From assembly GCA_023846275.1 (NCBI GenBank), contig JAIUJO010000164.1, forward strand, positions 434,001 to 498,000: DNA of 64,000 nt, read 5' to 3'. Positions within the stretch are counted from its first letter, which is position 1. Every line of letters begins with the position of its first letter. Under the pieces are notes generated by a model that worked only from the letters and a program-made list of their open reading frames with translations, had not been told where the DNA came from and made no database searches. Below are positions 37,214 to 52,833 of this stretch, in pieces. This stretch comes from Vanilla planifolia. Taxonomy: Eukaryota; Streptophyta; Magnoliopsida; Asparagales; Orchidaceae. A program made the translations under genes and the position numbers.

Positions 37214-39968
37214 TACTTGATATAAAAATAAAAATGTATGATTATTTTGCTTAATTTATTTTGTAATTCAATATAATTCCAAATAAAGTGTATTGGTTAG
37301 AAAGCAAACATCATTTCATTGATCTTAGGGAGCCCTATCTAATAACTTAATCACTTTTCCACTTCAAATTAGTTATTTTTTATTTTTTTATACACTTTGT
37401 GGGTTATTTTTTATTCGTGCATGACTTGATGATTGAGATTGTCACACATGAGATTGTCCTTTTATGTCTTTAGTTTTGTTACATTACATTACCTTATTTT
37501 AATAGATTTAAACTTTAATATAGATTTTTTTAATATTAAAATAATAATTTATTATGATTATTGCTTATTTATTTATGTAAACTGTAACAATTTCAAGGTT
37601 TGATGGAGATGTAACAGACATTATTAGACTCAACTGAACTCGTTCTATCCAATTAAAAATTTGCTTTATTATATTTCTCTTATTTTATTTTTTTATAAGT
37701 TTTGTGTACTTTATAAGGCATTTTGATTCTTACATAACTTTATAATCAAGGGCCATGCATTGAATCTCTTTAGTATGATAAAATTTTTTTTTGAACAGTT
37801 TATCTCATTTCTTCAAACTTTTTATTTGATTTGTTTATGTTACTATGTAACACTAAAATGATTATACTATGAGCAATATGTTGCTTTGATTTGGTTATAT
37901 TGCATTTCTTGAATAATGATTTATCATTATTTTCCATTATTTGCATTAATAATGTTTTATAATTCCAAACGTGGTTCAATGGAGACAAAACAAACTCCTT
38001 GGACTAGTCTTGTTGAGCAGTATCAAGTTAAAACCCATTTTTATATCTGTAAATTTTTTTTCTATAGATTTTGAACACTTTATGAGTCATTTTGATTCTT
38101 CTCTAATTTTATTATTAAAGGTTTTAAACTTGATCCCCTTTGTTGCATTTAAATATTCTTTAAAAAATTATATCATTTTAATAACTATTTTTCATTAATT
38201 TAGTTATATTAGTAAGAAACTCTAATTTTCCCATTGTGTTAGATTTACATCATAATGATTATTTTACATTATATCTAATAAATTTATCGCTTTTGAATTG
38301 TAATATATATTTCCTTAATATCATTATTGCTATTATTTCGGGTTATTTATGTTGGTAATTCATAAAAATTCAAAAGGAAGTCCAATTGGCATGAAATAAA
38401 TAGGCTTGGACTCAAAGCATTGAGCTTTATCAAATTAAATGGACGAGACAATTTGATTCATACCTAATACAATGAATTAGGTTGTTACACTTGATGTGCT
38501 TAATTTTGAAAAACTAAACTTCTTACATAATTCATTTCATTTTTTAGAATTTTTCACTTTTAATTAGTTGTATTACTTTGTAACTATAAATATTCTCTAA
38601 TGTGACATTCGCATGGCATTGGTTTTTATGTTAAATTGCTAAAATTTATCTCTTTCTACATTAATGTATATTTGTTTAATTTTAAAAAAAATAACTTATG
38701 ATTTTTTATAGCTATTTATTTCTTTAATTTGTACTAATTCTAGAGAAGGTCCATTCAAGTTGAAACAAACTTTACTAGACTTATCTGGATGAGTTCCATT
38801 CAATTAAATAGATTTTTTAATATTTCAAAATATTTAAGTTACTTAGGATTTTGTCATGCTTTATGTATTTTTTGATTTGTACTTTATTTAAAGATTGATT
38901 TTGTCAAGAACTATCTCCGTAGTATCTTCAAATGATGCTTTTCCATATTATGTATTACATTTATTCAAATGTTTTAGTTTGACTTTGCCATATTGCCAAA
39001 AGAACTCTAGTTGTACTATTGTTTAGCATTTTACATCACTCTGATACAGATATATTACATTCATTCAACTTTCCTCTTTTTAGCATTATTAAATGTTAGC
39101 TTAATTTTTAAAAAATAATTGATTACTATTTATTCTTATTTTTTTGTAATTTTTTATAATTTAAAATGATACTTCATCAAGATGAAACAAACATCATTGA
39201 ACACATCTCAATAAGCCCTAATCAATTGAATATTTATTTTTTGTTTTTTTAAATTTTATGTTTTGGGCTTTTTACAATGTTTTTAAGACATTTCAATTCG
39301 TACATAACTTGAAGATTGTGAATGTTACACTTGAACTTCTTCCTTTCTTAGAATATAAGTTTTCAATATGATTTATCTAATTTCTCTAGATGTTTTTCTT
39401 TAATTTGGTTATATTATTAGGTTATCCCAATTCTCTTATTATATGACTTATATATTTTTTATTCAATTTAGTACATTATTTCATTCTATATATTTTTTTC
39501 TTTGAAATAAATTTAATAAATATAATTTAATAAATTATTATTATTTATTCCTATTTAATTTGGTAACTTATAGTAAATTCCAAACGAGATCAGATCATGG
39601 AAAAACAAAGATAATTTTCTCCTCTCAATGTGTTCCATCAAAGTAATGTTAATTAATTTATTTAATTATTAATGTTTTATTTTCAAGGCTTATGTTAGGA
39701 CTTTTGAGAAATTTTGATTTTCATCTAATTTTGTGATAAATGATACAACAATCAGCCACATTATTATAATTTATTTGATTGTATTACAATAAAATTATAA
39801 TATTACACTTATTCAATTTATCCATTTTTTTATAATACATTTACTAAATATTTAAATAATTATTTTTGTTACTATTTTGCTTATTTATTTTGGTAATTCA
39901 AAGTAGTTTCAAACAAAGATTGATTAAGAAAAAAATATTATTAGATTCATCTTGATGAGCTATATCTA

Positions 39969-39972
<4 letters not shown>

Positions 39973-40059
<87 letters not shown>

Positions 40060-40085
40060 AATTGTATATATATATATATATATAT
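39973..40085. repeat. Two (TA)n tracts separated by a copied flank
   Basis: TA from 39,973 to 40,057, then CTAATTG, then TA again from 40,065 to 40,085. The words TATATCTAATTG occur both before the first and between the two tracts, so the flank has been duplicated. It sits at the CCAATTAAATATTTA position of the monomer. Confidence 0.9.
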
Positions 40086-42090
40086 TAATGTTAAGGATTT
40101 AGTCAAATGTTTTCTTTTGATTTGAATATATTATTATATGACACTTAATCTCTTGTAATTTAACCCTTACATTAGTTTCATCTGGTTATGTTACATCAAT
40201 TCATTTCTTTTTAGCTTTGATGAATATTTATAAACATTACTTTTAAGAAATTATTATTATTTATGATTATTTATCTCTTAATTAATAGTAATTTCAAATG
40301 ATGTGACACTCGAGGATATTACCAGTGTTCTCCTCAACATTTTATAATTTAACTTTCCCTTACAATTTCTCTTTTCATCGAAATGTTTTGTCAATTTTGT
40401 TGTATAATTAGGTAACTCTTAATCTTGCATCGAGTGACTTTTACACGAATTTAATTTTGTTATATTATATTGACTGAAATTATCTTATTTCATCTTTTTT
40501 AAATATTTATTAAATATTAAAGTAATAATTTATCATTATTTATGCTTTTTTAAATGAGTAATTCATAATAGTTTTTAGTTAGGATGGAATTAGGTCAATC
40601 AATACTCTTAGAACTCATCTTAATATATCTATCTAGTTAAATATTAAATATATGTTTTTTATTCTTAATTTGAGAATCAAAGATATTGTGCTTAATCTCC
40701 TTATTATCTGTAAATGTAACTTTGAATTACAATTTTTCTCTTATTCAAAGTTTTGTCTTTCATTTGGTTTTATTACTATATAGCTCTAAAGCTTAATGAC
40801 AATAAATATTTATTTTTATATTTTTAAAGTTTTTAATTTCTATATATTTTTAACACTTATGAGATATTTTAATTTGTATATGATTTGATGATCAATAATG
40901 TTAAATTTGATCTCTTTATTGTATCAAAATTCACCTTCCTTACAAAAATTATCTCATTTCGAGAAATGTTTTTTATTTTGTTACATATATTGAAATTGTA
41001 ATTCTCCTCTTATGTGACTATTACATAATTTTAATAATTTTTTAATTTTTGAAATCAATTTATTTTTGTTAAATTTTGATATACATTTAGTTAATATCAT
41101 TATTTGTGCTTATTTTCTATCACAATTCATAAAAATTCAAAACGATGTCTTATCAATTTGAAATAGAGTTCGTTAAATTCAAATAAACGAGCTCTAGCCA
41201 ATTAAATTAGCAATAAATTATGTTCAATACGATCTCCTTAGTATCTTTGAATGATGTATTTTCATACTATTTATCTCATTTTTTCAAAGTTTATGCTTTG
41301 ATTTTGATAAATTATTATGAAACTGTAACAGTACTCTCATGCAAGACTTACATCACTTTGATTTAGTTATATTACCTACCTTTTATTTATCTTATCTCAG
41401 CTCTAACACATTTTTGGGCAACATTAAAATAATAATTTATATTTATTTCTTTAAATTTTTAGTTTTGTATTAGTTATATAACTACGTTACTCTAAATCAT
41501 TTATTATGCCACCTTTACAATATTTTCATTTTATTTTTAACTATATTTTAATTTCTCTTATTACTACATTGATATATATTTAATAAAATTAATATATTTA
41601 TTTTTTTATTATTCGTTCTGAATTATTTTAGCAATTCATGTTAATTTTAAAAAAGGCTAGATTAAGAAATAACATACATCATTAGACACCTTTTAAGAGG
41701 CTCCATCCAATTTCATCTTAATTTATATTATTATAAAAAATTTTATTTTCTAAAGTTATGGTAAATTTTTTTAAGAATTTTGATTCATAAAATATTTTAT
41801 TAAAGGGGAGATTATGCTTGACCAACTTATTATTGTTCAGTGAAACATTCCTATACTAGTCTTCTCATTTTTAGAATTTTTTTTCCTTGATTTGGTTATA
41901 TTATTAAGAAACTCTAATATTTCAATAGTTCATTTCATCTAGTTTTTTTTATTATATATTTAAAAAATATTTAAATATTTTTTATTACTATTTTTGATTA
42001 TTTGGATTGGAAATTCAAGGTAGTTCCAAACATGGTCCAATTGAGTCAAAATGAATGTTGTTTGACTCGTATTATTGAGATCTCTCTAAT

Positions 42091-42093
<3 letters not shown>

Positions 42094-42131
<38 letters not shown>
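42094..42131. repeat. (TA)n tract inside a satellite monomer
   Basis: About 38 bp of TA directly after CTCTCTAATTAAA, the monomer's TATCCAATTAAATA position. Confidence 0.95.
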
Positions 42132-42135
<4 letters not shown>

Positions 42136-44731
42136 ACACTTATATATATATTATCAATTAATTTTTTTATTATATATTTTAATTGACATTTTATTTCGTA
42201 TTTTATTTAATAATTGATGATGTTATAATCGAATTACTTTGTCTATTGGAATATATCTCTTTCATAATATTTGCCTCGTTTTTGAAAATAGATTTCTTTG
42301 GTATATTATTGTATAATTCTTAATCTCATGTAGTGTGACGTCTACATCTCTTTGATTTTGTTGTTTTACTTTAATTTTTTATTTCAACTTTACAATTTTT
42401 TTTTATATCAATATAATAATTTGTTATTAATTATGCTTGTTTAATATTTTAATTCTTAAATCTAAAAATTAGTTTCCATCAAGAAGAATCAAACATAGCT
42501 AGGCCTATCCCAAAAACCCCTGCCCATTAAATATATATTTATATATATTAAAAAATTTTATTTTTTACTATTTTGAAACTCTTAAAGAGACATTTTGGTT
42601 CACACTTGATATCATGAATAAGGATGTTATATATGTTCTCCTTAGCATCTTAGAATGAAAATTTTCCGAAAAAAATTCGTTTTTTTAAAAAGTTTTGTTT
42701 CAATTTCATTATATTAATAGGTGATCCAAAATTTCCTTTTTGATAACATTTACAACACTTGGATTTTGTTGCACTATGTTGCCTTAATTTATTTCATTTC
42801 GACTTTACTAAATATTTACTTAATATTAAAAAACATTGTTATTATTTATACTTATTTAAAATTATATTTCATAGTAATTCCAAACTTGTTTGATTTAGAT
42901 GAAAAATTTATGAATGCTATCTTCACAATGAGCTTTATCAAATTAAATGTTTTTTCATGTATTTATCAACGTCTTTTATTGGATCTTATGTGTTTTTTAA
43001 CATAGTTTATTCCTACCACATTTGATGATTGAGGATGTTAATTTAAATGCAGATGTTTTTTGGTTTAGTTATATTACATTGCTTTAAATTTTGTCATTAC
43101 ATCTTTCATTAATATTTAATTGAAATTAAATTCAATATTTACTACTTTTTATGTTTTTAAACATTTTAATTTTCAATCATTCAAAAACTAGTCCAACTAA
43201 GAATAAACAAACGTCTTAGACTTGTCTTGGGAGCTCTATGTAATCAAATATTCATTTCTATCTTTTAAATATTTTAACCATTATATTTTTTCTTGTTCTA
43301 CAAGACATTTTTATTCATACATTATTTTATAGTTAAATATGGCATACTCCATCTCCTTTCTATCATAGAATGCAATATTCCCAAACAATCATTTTGATTT
43401 GTTAGAAACTTTTATTTTTGTTTGGTTTTATTATTATGTAACTTTAAATCTTCTCAAGTGTGAAATTTATGTCATAAAGTTGGTTGCAATTTTTTGCTAC
43501 AATTAATCTTATTTTGACTTCAATATAGATACTTTTATACTAAAACAGTGTTTATTATTATTTATGCTTACTTATCTTGATATTTCAAATTAATTCTAAG
43601 AGAGGGTGATCAAGATGAAAAAATGTTATTGGCCTTTATTTGTTTAGCTCTATCTTAATAAACTTTTATTTTTATTATTTTGAATATCTTATTTTGAAGG
43701 GCTTTTGCAAGCTTTCCAACTTATTCTAATTAATTCATTATATGGTCATCATGGGTGTTGCACATGACCACTTTAGTAACTTTGAATCCAACTTTCTTAT
43801 GAATTTTATCTTATTTAATCAAATATTTTGCTTTGATTTTGTTATATTATATTATAGCCCAAAATCTGATCATCTATGGACATTGAAATGTAATCATTTT
43901 GTTATGCTACATCCCCTTAATTTATCATGTTCTAGCTTTATTATGTCTTTAATTAATTTGAAATAATAATTCTTTATTATTTATTGTTATTTAAATTTGT
44001 AATTCATAGGAATACTATATGTGGTTTGATTAAGATGAATCAAATGTCATGGCACATCTCGACGAGCTATCTCAGATTAAATATTGAATTGTTCTTTGTA
44101 AATATTTATTTTCTAAACATCGTTGATTGAGTTTATTACCCTAGATCTCTTAATTATCTTGGAATTTAATTTTCTTGTACAATTTATGTGATTTCCTCAA
44201 ATATTTTACTTTCATTTTATTATTTTACTATTTTGGTCAAAATCTCTACTCTTAGCACCTTTACATTTCTTTCATTTGGTTACATTACATTACTTTATTT
44301 ATCTCATTTTAGTCCTAATTAATATTTACTTAGTATCCCATTTTAGTTTTAACAAACCTCGTTGCACTCCACCTGAAGAGCTTTATCCAAGTAAATATTT
44401 ATTTTTGATATTATAAAATCACAATTTCTAGTCTTTTGGCATGCTTTAATAGGGATTTTTATTCCTATTGATTTAATGGTCAAGTATGTCACAATCCATG
44501 TCTTTAGTGTCCTACAAATTAACTTTCCCATAAAATTTCATGATCAAGGATATTACACAACTCCTTTAAAATCATGGGACTCAACACTCCAATAAAATTT
44601 ATCATAATTCATGAAATATTTCACTTTGATTTTGTTACATTACTATTTAACTCTAAATATCTAATCGTGTGACCTTCGCAACACTTTGATTTGAATATTT
44701 TAAATTACATAATTTTAACTTATTTAGGATT

Positions 44732-44765
<34 letters not shown>
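44732..44765. repeat. Short imperfect (TA)n tract in a satellite monomer
   Basis: TA run interrupted once by AAA, at the TTTAATATATATTTA position of the monomer. Confidence 0.9.
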
Positions 44766-47700
44766 CATCACTTTAATAAAATGTTGTATTTTTATTTATT
44801 CTTACATATTTTTGCAATTGGTACTAATTCTAAACCTTTTCTGATTTACACAGAACTAAGGTTTTTTAACTCGTCTCAATGAACTATATTTAATTGAATA
44901 TTCTTTTTAATTTTCAAAGTTAATTGTAAGGTCTTTGTCAAGCTTTTGAAAATATTTCGACACATACACAGTTTAACAAATAAGAATATTACACTCAATG
45001 TCATTAGTGCCTTGAAATGCAACTTTTCTGTAAAATTTACAACACTTTTTAAATATTTATCATTAATTTATTTATATTATTATAAAAATCTAATTCTCCT
45101 CTTGTTTGATATTTACATCACCTTAATTTAATTATAATATATTATTTCAATTTTTCTCATATTAACTTTGATATACTTACATAATATTAATATATTTATT
45201 TATAATTTATGTATTTATTTAATTTAGTTGTTTATTGAAATTCCAAACAATGTGACTTCAAGATTAATTAAATGTCATTGCTCTCATCTTGAAGACTTTA
45301 GTAAATTAAATATTTTTTTAATATTTCAAATATTTTATTTTCTATGTTTTTTGAAAATCTTCATGAGGCATCTAGATAGTTACTTAATATGATGATTAAT
45401 CACCCTACACTCGATCTCCTTAGTATCTATCGTAGAACACAACTTTCTTATATAATTTATCTTATATCTTCAAATTTTTCTCATTGATTTCATTATGTTA
45501 TTTTGAATCTCCTATTATGCGAACCCCAGATAGCCTTGAGATTAATAAATTAAAATGCTTTAATTAATCTATTTTAACTTTAACTTATGTTAATTTAGTA
45601 GTAAAATTAAAAAAAAATTATTACTATTTATAGTTATTTACATTCATTAATGAATAGTATTTCTAATCAAGGCTAAATCATCATAATAAAAATGTCACAT
45701 GAGTCATCTCAAAATACTTTATATATCTACAATTTTTTTAAAATTTTTTAAATATTTTCTTTTCTAGTGCAATGAATTTTTTATGATAAATTTTCATTCG
45801 TACATGACTTGACAATTGAGGATGCTAGACTCGATCTCCTTAGTATTTTGTAAAGCAACTTTCTCATATAATATATGTCAATTATTTAACATTTTAGCTT
45901 TTATTATGTTATATTAATATGTATGTTTCGATCTTCTCTATTGGGACATTTACATCACATTTATTTGGTTGTATTACATTACCTCAATTTTTCTCAATTC
46001 AAATTTAATATATTTTTTATTAATATTATAATAAAATTTTATTATTATTTTTTGGTTATGTATCTAATTCACATTAGTGCTATACGAAGACGAAAGGAGA
46101 CAAAATGAACATCATCAACCTTCAAAATTCTACTTAATTATTTATTTTTACATTTTTTAAATATTTTATTTCGTTTGGTTTTAGCATATCTTACAAGGCA
46201 TTTTTTATTTTCTTTTAGTGTGTTACATTGAAATATTCTTGTTTAATTTATCTAATTTAATCAAAAATTTTTTGATTTGCTTATATAAATATCTAACTCT
46301 AAATAGCCTAACATGTCACCTTTACGCCACATTGATTTGGTCAAAATGCATTCCTTCAAATTTTTTTTATTTATTCCATAACATATGTTTACTTGACACT
46401 ATAATGATATTTTAAGAATATTTATGCTTGTTAACATTAGTACTTCATAATAATTCCAAAGTAGGCCTCAATAATTTGAAATAAATATCATTAGACACAT
46501 ATTGATTCTTGTAATATGACTTTCCTAAAAACCTTCTCTTATTTTATAAGATTTCTTCCTTTCATTTGGTTATATTACAATGTAATAGTTATTCTCCTCT
46601 AAGGTTATCTTTATATGGATATGATTTCGTTATATTACATTTCTTTAAGTAATCTCACTTTGGCTTTGTTATATATTTACAAAATCTAAAAATAATAATT
46701 TTCTTTTATTTATGATTATTTTTTTGGTAATTCATAGTAATTTTAAATTTTTTTTGATAGATATGAAATAAAAATTGTTGCACTGATCATCATAAGACCT
46801 AACAATTTAAATTTTTATTTCTATAGTTTTAAATAGTTTATTTTTGGTGTTTTATTAGATGAATGAATCTTCTAATTATCTTAGAATAAAGTTCTCCTAT
46901 ATAATTTGTCATTTTTTCAAATCCTTTGCTTTAATTTTTTTTTTATAATTCAATTAATCTCAAATTCTCCAATCATGTGAACTTTACACTACCTTAATTT
47001 TCGTATAGTGCATCACTTCAATTTATTCTATTTAAGCTTTATTATATATTTTCTTAATATTAAAATAACAATTTTATTTTATTTATATTTAAAAATTTTG
47101 TAATTGGTAGTAACACTAAATTAGGTTTGATTGAGGTGAAAAAAATATTGCTGCACCTATCTTGATGATTTCTATCCTTTTAAATTATCTTTTTTGAATT
47201 TATCAAATATTTTATCTTCTTGACTATTAAATATTATATGTGTAATTTCAACTTTTGCATTTTTTGTAGAATAGGGATGTTACACCCAACTTTCTTAGTA
47301 TTTTCTAATGAAACTTTCTCTAATTCTTCATCTCATTGCTTCAAATTCATTTCTTTGATTTCATTATAATACTATGATAGTCAAATTCCCTTCTCATGTA
47401 ACATTTACAATGGTTTCTTTTTCATATATTATATTACTATAATTTATCACATTTCAACATTACTATATATTTACTAAACGATGTTTGATGGATATGAAGC
47501 AAGCATCATTAGATTCATTTCGATAAACTCTAATCAATTAAACATTAATTTATATAATTTTAAATATTTTCTTAGGGCATCAGCATGCTTCTATCGTAAT
47601 TTTTATTTATATATGATTTGACCATCCTAGATGTTACACTATATCTTCATTGTACCTTAGAATGCAACTTTCTCATACAAGTTTTCTATTTTTTTCAAAT

Positions 47701-50417
47701 GTTTTGCTTTGATTTGGTTTTAATTTTATGGAGTTGTAGGTCTCCTCTAGTATCACCAACACATATCTTTGATTTGGTTGTGTTTTACTACTTTAATTAA
47801 TTTTATTTTTGTTTTGTTAAATATTCACTAGGTATAAAAATAAAAAATTATTATTATTTATACATATTTATTTTGGTAATATGCAATAATTACAAATGAT
47901 ATCTAATTTATATGAATTGAACATAGTTAGACTCATCTAATTGAGGACTAAATTAATTAAATATAATTTTTCTTCATTTTAGAAAATTTTATTTTTATGG
48001 TTCTTGTTGACTTTATGAGGCATTTATATTCATTCTCGATTTGAAATCAAAGATGCTATACTCGATCACCTTAGTTTTTTTAATGCTACTTTACCACATA
48101 ATTTATTTATTTTCTTCAAGTTTGCCTCTTCGATTAGGTTGTACTATTAAGATACTATAATTCTCCACATGTTTGACGATTGTATTGCTTTGATTTAGTT
48201 ATCATATGTTTCATCAATTTTTCTGATTTAGGCTAGAATGCTTATCAAGTTGACATTATAATAATAATTTGGTATTATTTTTTTATTTTTTAAAATTTCA
48301 TAGTATTTTCAAATGAGATCTTATGTAGACTAAACAAAGATCATTGAACTATTCTCAATAGGCTTTATATAATTAAATATTCTTTTCCATATTTTTAAAT
48401 ATTTGATTTTCTTAAGTCCGTGCATGTTTTACAAAATATTTTAATTTATACCTAATTTGATTAATTAGGAATGTTTTACATCATCTACTCAATATATTAG
48501 GGTACTAGTTTCAACCATTATTTATGTTATCTCTTAACGTTTTTTAATTTCACTTGCTAATATTGCTATGTAATTCAAAATCCACTATCATGTGACCTCC
48601 ACATCACATAGATTTGTTTATATGAAGTTTTACTTCAATATAAATTTTCTTTGAATTAATAGAAAAGTTTATTGTTTATCCTTTCATAATTTTGTAATTA
48701 GCTGAAATTCGTCTTGTGCTTTGGTTGAGACAAAACAAATGTTATTATTAATATTTATTTTTCTAGGATTTTTGTACGGTTTATGAGATTATTTTCTATA
48801 CTCGAATGTGATATTTTATTAAAATAACTCCAATTTTTTAAAATATTTCACGTCAACTTATTTATATTTTTATGAAATTTTTATTCTCTTTTTGTGTGAC
48901 GCTTACATTGCTTTGATTTGGCTATATTATTCTACTATAATTTGTCTATTTAATCCCTAATATATATCTACTTAATATTAAAAATAATATTATATTAAAT
49001 TTTATTTTTATTTCACAGAACATTGCAACGAGATATCATCAAAGAAAACAAACATCATTGTACTCATCTCAAAAAATTATATCCAATTAAATACTTATTT
49101 TTTTACATTTTTAAATGTTTTAGTTTTTAGGGTCATGCAAGTTTTTAAAGGTATTTTGAATCGAGCATGATTTGATGATCGAAGATATTATACTCTATCG
49201 CCATATATCTTGGAATGTAACTTTCCAAAATATTTATTTGGTTTCTTCAAATCTTTCCCTTTGATATGATATATTGCCATGAAACTCAATTTCTTCTCTC
49301 ATATGACATTTCAATTACTTTGATTTATCTATTCTACATTGTATCAATTTATCTTATTTCAACTTTAATATATGTTTAGCTATTATAAAAGTAATAAATC
49401 AATAGTATTTACTCCTATTCACTTTTTTAGTTCATAATTTTTACAAATAATGTTAATTAAGCTATAATAAAGTTATCGAAACTTATTTTAATAACCTTTA
49501 TCAAAGTAAATATATTTTTTGATATTTTCAAAAATTTTATTTTAAATGAATTTAGCATATTTTACAAGACATTTTTATTTTCACATGATTTGATGATCAG
49601 GAATACGCACTCATTATTCTTGAAAACATACAACAAACTTTTGCCAATAATTTTATTAATTTTTAAACTTTTCAAGTTGATTTTATTATATAACTACATA
49701 ACTCAAAATCTTTTATCATGTGGCCTTTACATCACATTGAATTAGTTATACTACATTGCTTCAAATAATCATTTTTTAGTTGAAATATAAATTTTTTTAA
49801 TATTAAAATAATATTTTGAATATTATCTATGATTATTTACTCTAACAATTTCGAGTTATTCAAAATTGAGTTTAAACGAGTGAAACAAACATGACTAGAC
49901 TTGTCTTAATGAGGTCTATATGACTAGATATTTATTTTTTATTTTTAATTATTTTATTTTCTTGTATCATAACATGTCTTATGAACAAGGATGTTTCACT
50001 CAATCTCCTTTGTATTATTATTCAATGAAACTTTCTCATAATATTTATCTTTGTTATATTATTATACACTAAATCCTATCTCATGTGACATTTACAGTAA
50101 TATTATTTTGGTATACTATACTATCTTAATTCATCACTTTTTTGCTGTAACATCTAATTATCAAAAATTAAAACAAAAAATATTTTAATATTTATATTTG
50201 TTTATACTATAGTTAATAATAATTCTAATTGAGGTAGGATTTAAATGAAATTAATGTGGTTGAAGTCATCTTGATGAGCTCTATCTAATATAAAATTTTA
50301 TTTTTCTGTGATTCTTATAGGTTATAAGAAAACATTTAATTTGTACCAAAGTTAACAATGAAGTAATTTTTACAAGCTCTCTTTAGCATCTTGATTTTTA
50401 ACATATTTAAAAAATTA

Positions 50418-52820
50418 GGGCTCTACTGACGATGATTGACTACTATGCCTGTAATTTTCTGCACATGGAATTGATAATCTATTTTTTATTATGTATTTTC
50501 TTTCCTTTGATGTATATGAAAAAAATCTAAGGGATGCTTAATGGCTGTTGAATAATGTTAGAGTAGTTTTAATTATAAGAGGTGGAGGCTTGGAGATTTC
50601 TTTTTCAACAAAATGAAGTAAGGCCATTAATGTAATTGCTCAACTAGAAATAATAAGTTTAAATAGGTAACATTATGATCAAAGATTTAGTAATTTTTTA
50701 GAATTAATATTGACTAACAAAACAATTATAGCATTTTTTTAATGGGTATTTAATCATTCATTTAATGGAAATTAAATTAAAAGAAATCTAAATGTAAGAA
50801 TATTCTCAGGGTGAGTAAGTAGGTAAATTTTAAATAATTGCAATGTAAGTATGTTATTTTGCTATGATAACTCAACAATTTAATTCTATGACATATTATC
50901 ACTCTTTTTTGCTTAATGTTCTACATCATTATTACATTTGTGATGAAAAATGAAAAATAATGAAGTGGAATTGTTGATTAATTTAGTGATACTGGTGATT
51001 TGAAATATTAAAAAAGAATGAGGAAGAGAATAGAGAAGTAAGATGAGAAATAGAAACCAGATAGAAGCTAATAATAGATATGTTTTTATGACATGAGAAT
51101 GTATGAGTACCATATATGATTCTAGTTATGTAGGATTTATTGTATTTATTTTACCGGAGATGGTAACAATAAGACATGGATTTATTATGGCTAGAATGAG
51201 TAAAGTAAGAATATTGATATTTATCCAATCACATTAACACTAATTTTCATAATCTACAACCTATATGAGTGGAGATAAGATGGTGTAATATGATATGGTG
51301 CCACTGATAATAGATGGTAGATGATATATGTTGAGCTACATGCTTTTTGATCTAGTTGGTAGGCCTAATAACTATTACAATAGTGCTATGATATATGATA
51401 AGCAACTTTTTGTGTGACTTAATGACTAAAGATGTGATATTACTCATTCTTATATGATTTAATAGATTTTGATTAGTTGTACTATGGAAAGCTTATGGTA
51501 TCTTATGAGTCACTTGTAATTTGATTAAGTAGCTTGAATGAGATCTTTTATGATGTGGCTATGATATATGACAAGTCACTTGTTATGTGAACAAGCAACT
51601 TAAAGCTAAAATTTTCTATGAGATAGACATGATGTGATTTTCCTATAAGTTGTTCTACATGATATGAAGGAATATTAGATGATTTTGTAGGAGATGTACA
51701 TGTTTTCTTCTAGTAGAAATGACATGCATGAGTTGACACCTTATGGTAGTGGAATAATAAGAATTTTGTAAGTATAATGCCATAATTATAAGTATGAGTG
51801 CGATAAAATCTCTAAGAATCATACTAATTTAGAAAAACATATGTACAGATTTTATTTCATAAGGATCAAATCAATAATAGTGGATAGAGAGATGTGTGTG
51901 CATGAACATATTGCAAGATGCAAATATGTATCTCCTTATGTATAATTTTATAAAATTATATCGTTAGATCGCATACTCATATATGGTTATAAATTTTTTT
52001 ATGACTTGATATATTGATTTTATTAATTCACTTTATATCAATTTCTAGGAGATAATAATAAGAACTTATTTAATATTATTTTCTTGTGTTTTAATTGTTT
52101 ATCTTGTTATCATATTTTATCTTATTATATTATGTACATCTTAATTTACATACTAGTCTTTATGCTGGTTACATACTTATAATCTATGTCAAAATTCTAA
52201 AGCACCAAGAGGTTTGAAACTTTAGGACCACTTACGTTTCATAGTTTATTTTTTAGAAGATTATGATTTTTTTATTTATATGTTTTAAAGGACATGTGGA
52301 TGGTTTTATTTGGGGTGATATATTGATGTAAATATTTATACATGCATCCTTAACAAGCTCAACTTGTTCTTTAGATTGTAGTTAGCAATTATTGAACCAT
52401 TGTTAAAATTTTACATTTTGTTATATGATAAAGAATTGATAATTGTGATATCTTTTGGAGATAAAACATTTTTTAGGTGCTCTATGGATTTGATTATTTC
52501 AAGACTTTATTTGTAGATTTGTCATTATTGTAAAAGTTGTATATCTCTTGTGATTATTAGTGTCAACATTTGATATGTTTAAAAAAACATGGGTAGCTTT
52601 AGAGGAAACATTTTTGTTCAGTTTTTGTGGCATAACAATTTCTTATACAAGACTTGAATAATTAGACGAATTGACAAAAATAATAATAGTATGTCCCTAT
52701 GAACAATTCTCATCTATTTAGGTTGTTATTTTATTCTAATTATATTTAAACTCCAATTATTCTGATGTTAAACTTATTGAAACTAATATTAAAATCATAT
52801 GTTAGGTATGGTGTGATAAG
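50418..52820 (+). repeat. Probable 5' LTR, ~2.4 kb
   Basis: Its first ~920 bp match the copy near 55.7-56.5 kb. The end is placed by the primer-binding site, which follows GGTATGGTGTGATAAGA. The part at 51.4-52.8 kb has no match in the other LTR, apart from its last bases. Confidence 0.5.
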
Positions 52821-52821
52821 A

Positions 52822-52833
52822 TGGTATCAGAGC
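52822..52833 (+). promoter_or_regulatory. tRNA-Met primer-binding site
   Basis: Exact TGGTATCAGAGC, the 12-mer complementary to the 3' end of plant initiator methionine tRNA. In this otherwise decayed DNA it is strong evidence for a retroelement on the plus strand. Confidence 0.8.

Larger units (their letters stand above)
36850..50412 (+). repeat. Degenerate ~415-bp satellite array, forward part
   Basis: The same words return in the same order more than thirty times: GATGATCGAGGATGTTACAC, CTCCTTAGTATCTTAGAATG, TTTGATTTGGTTATATTACT, CTCATGTGACCTTTACATCA, TTTGATTTGGTTATATTACA, AATAATTTATTATTATTTAT, TTCATAGTAATTCCAAA, CATCATTAGACTCATCTCG and GAGCTCTATCCAATTAAATA. Landmark spacing is mostly 408-422 bp, with shorter monomers of about 310-370 bp at 37.4-38.5 kb. 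Monomers differ greatly from each other, so the array is old. It does not encode protein: every frame is closed. It contains four (TA)n tracts. No function can be read; the family is not one I recognise. Confidence 0.85.

Noticed and set aside
36850..50400. Many 60-95-codon open frames in the satellite array
   Set aside because: They are chance openings in AT-rich repeat units. They differ in frame from monomer to monomer and show no conserved protein.
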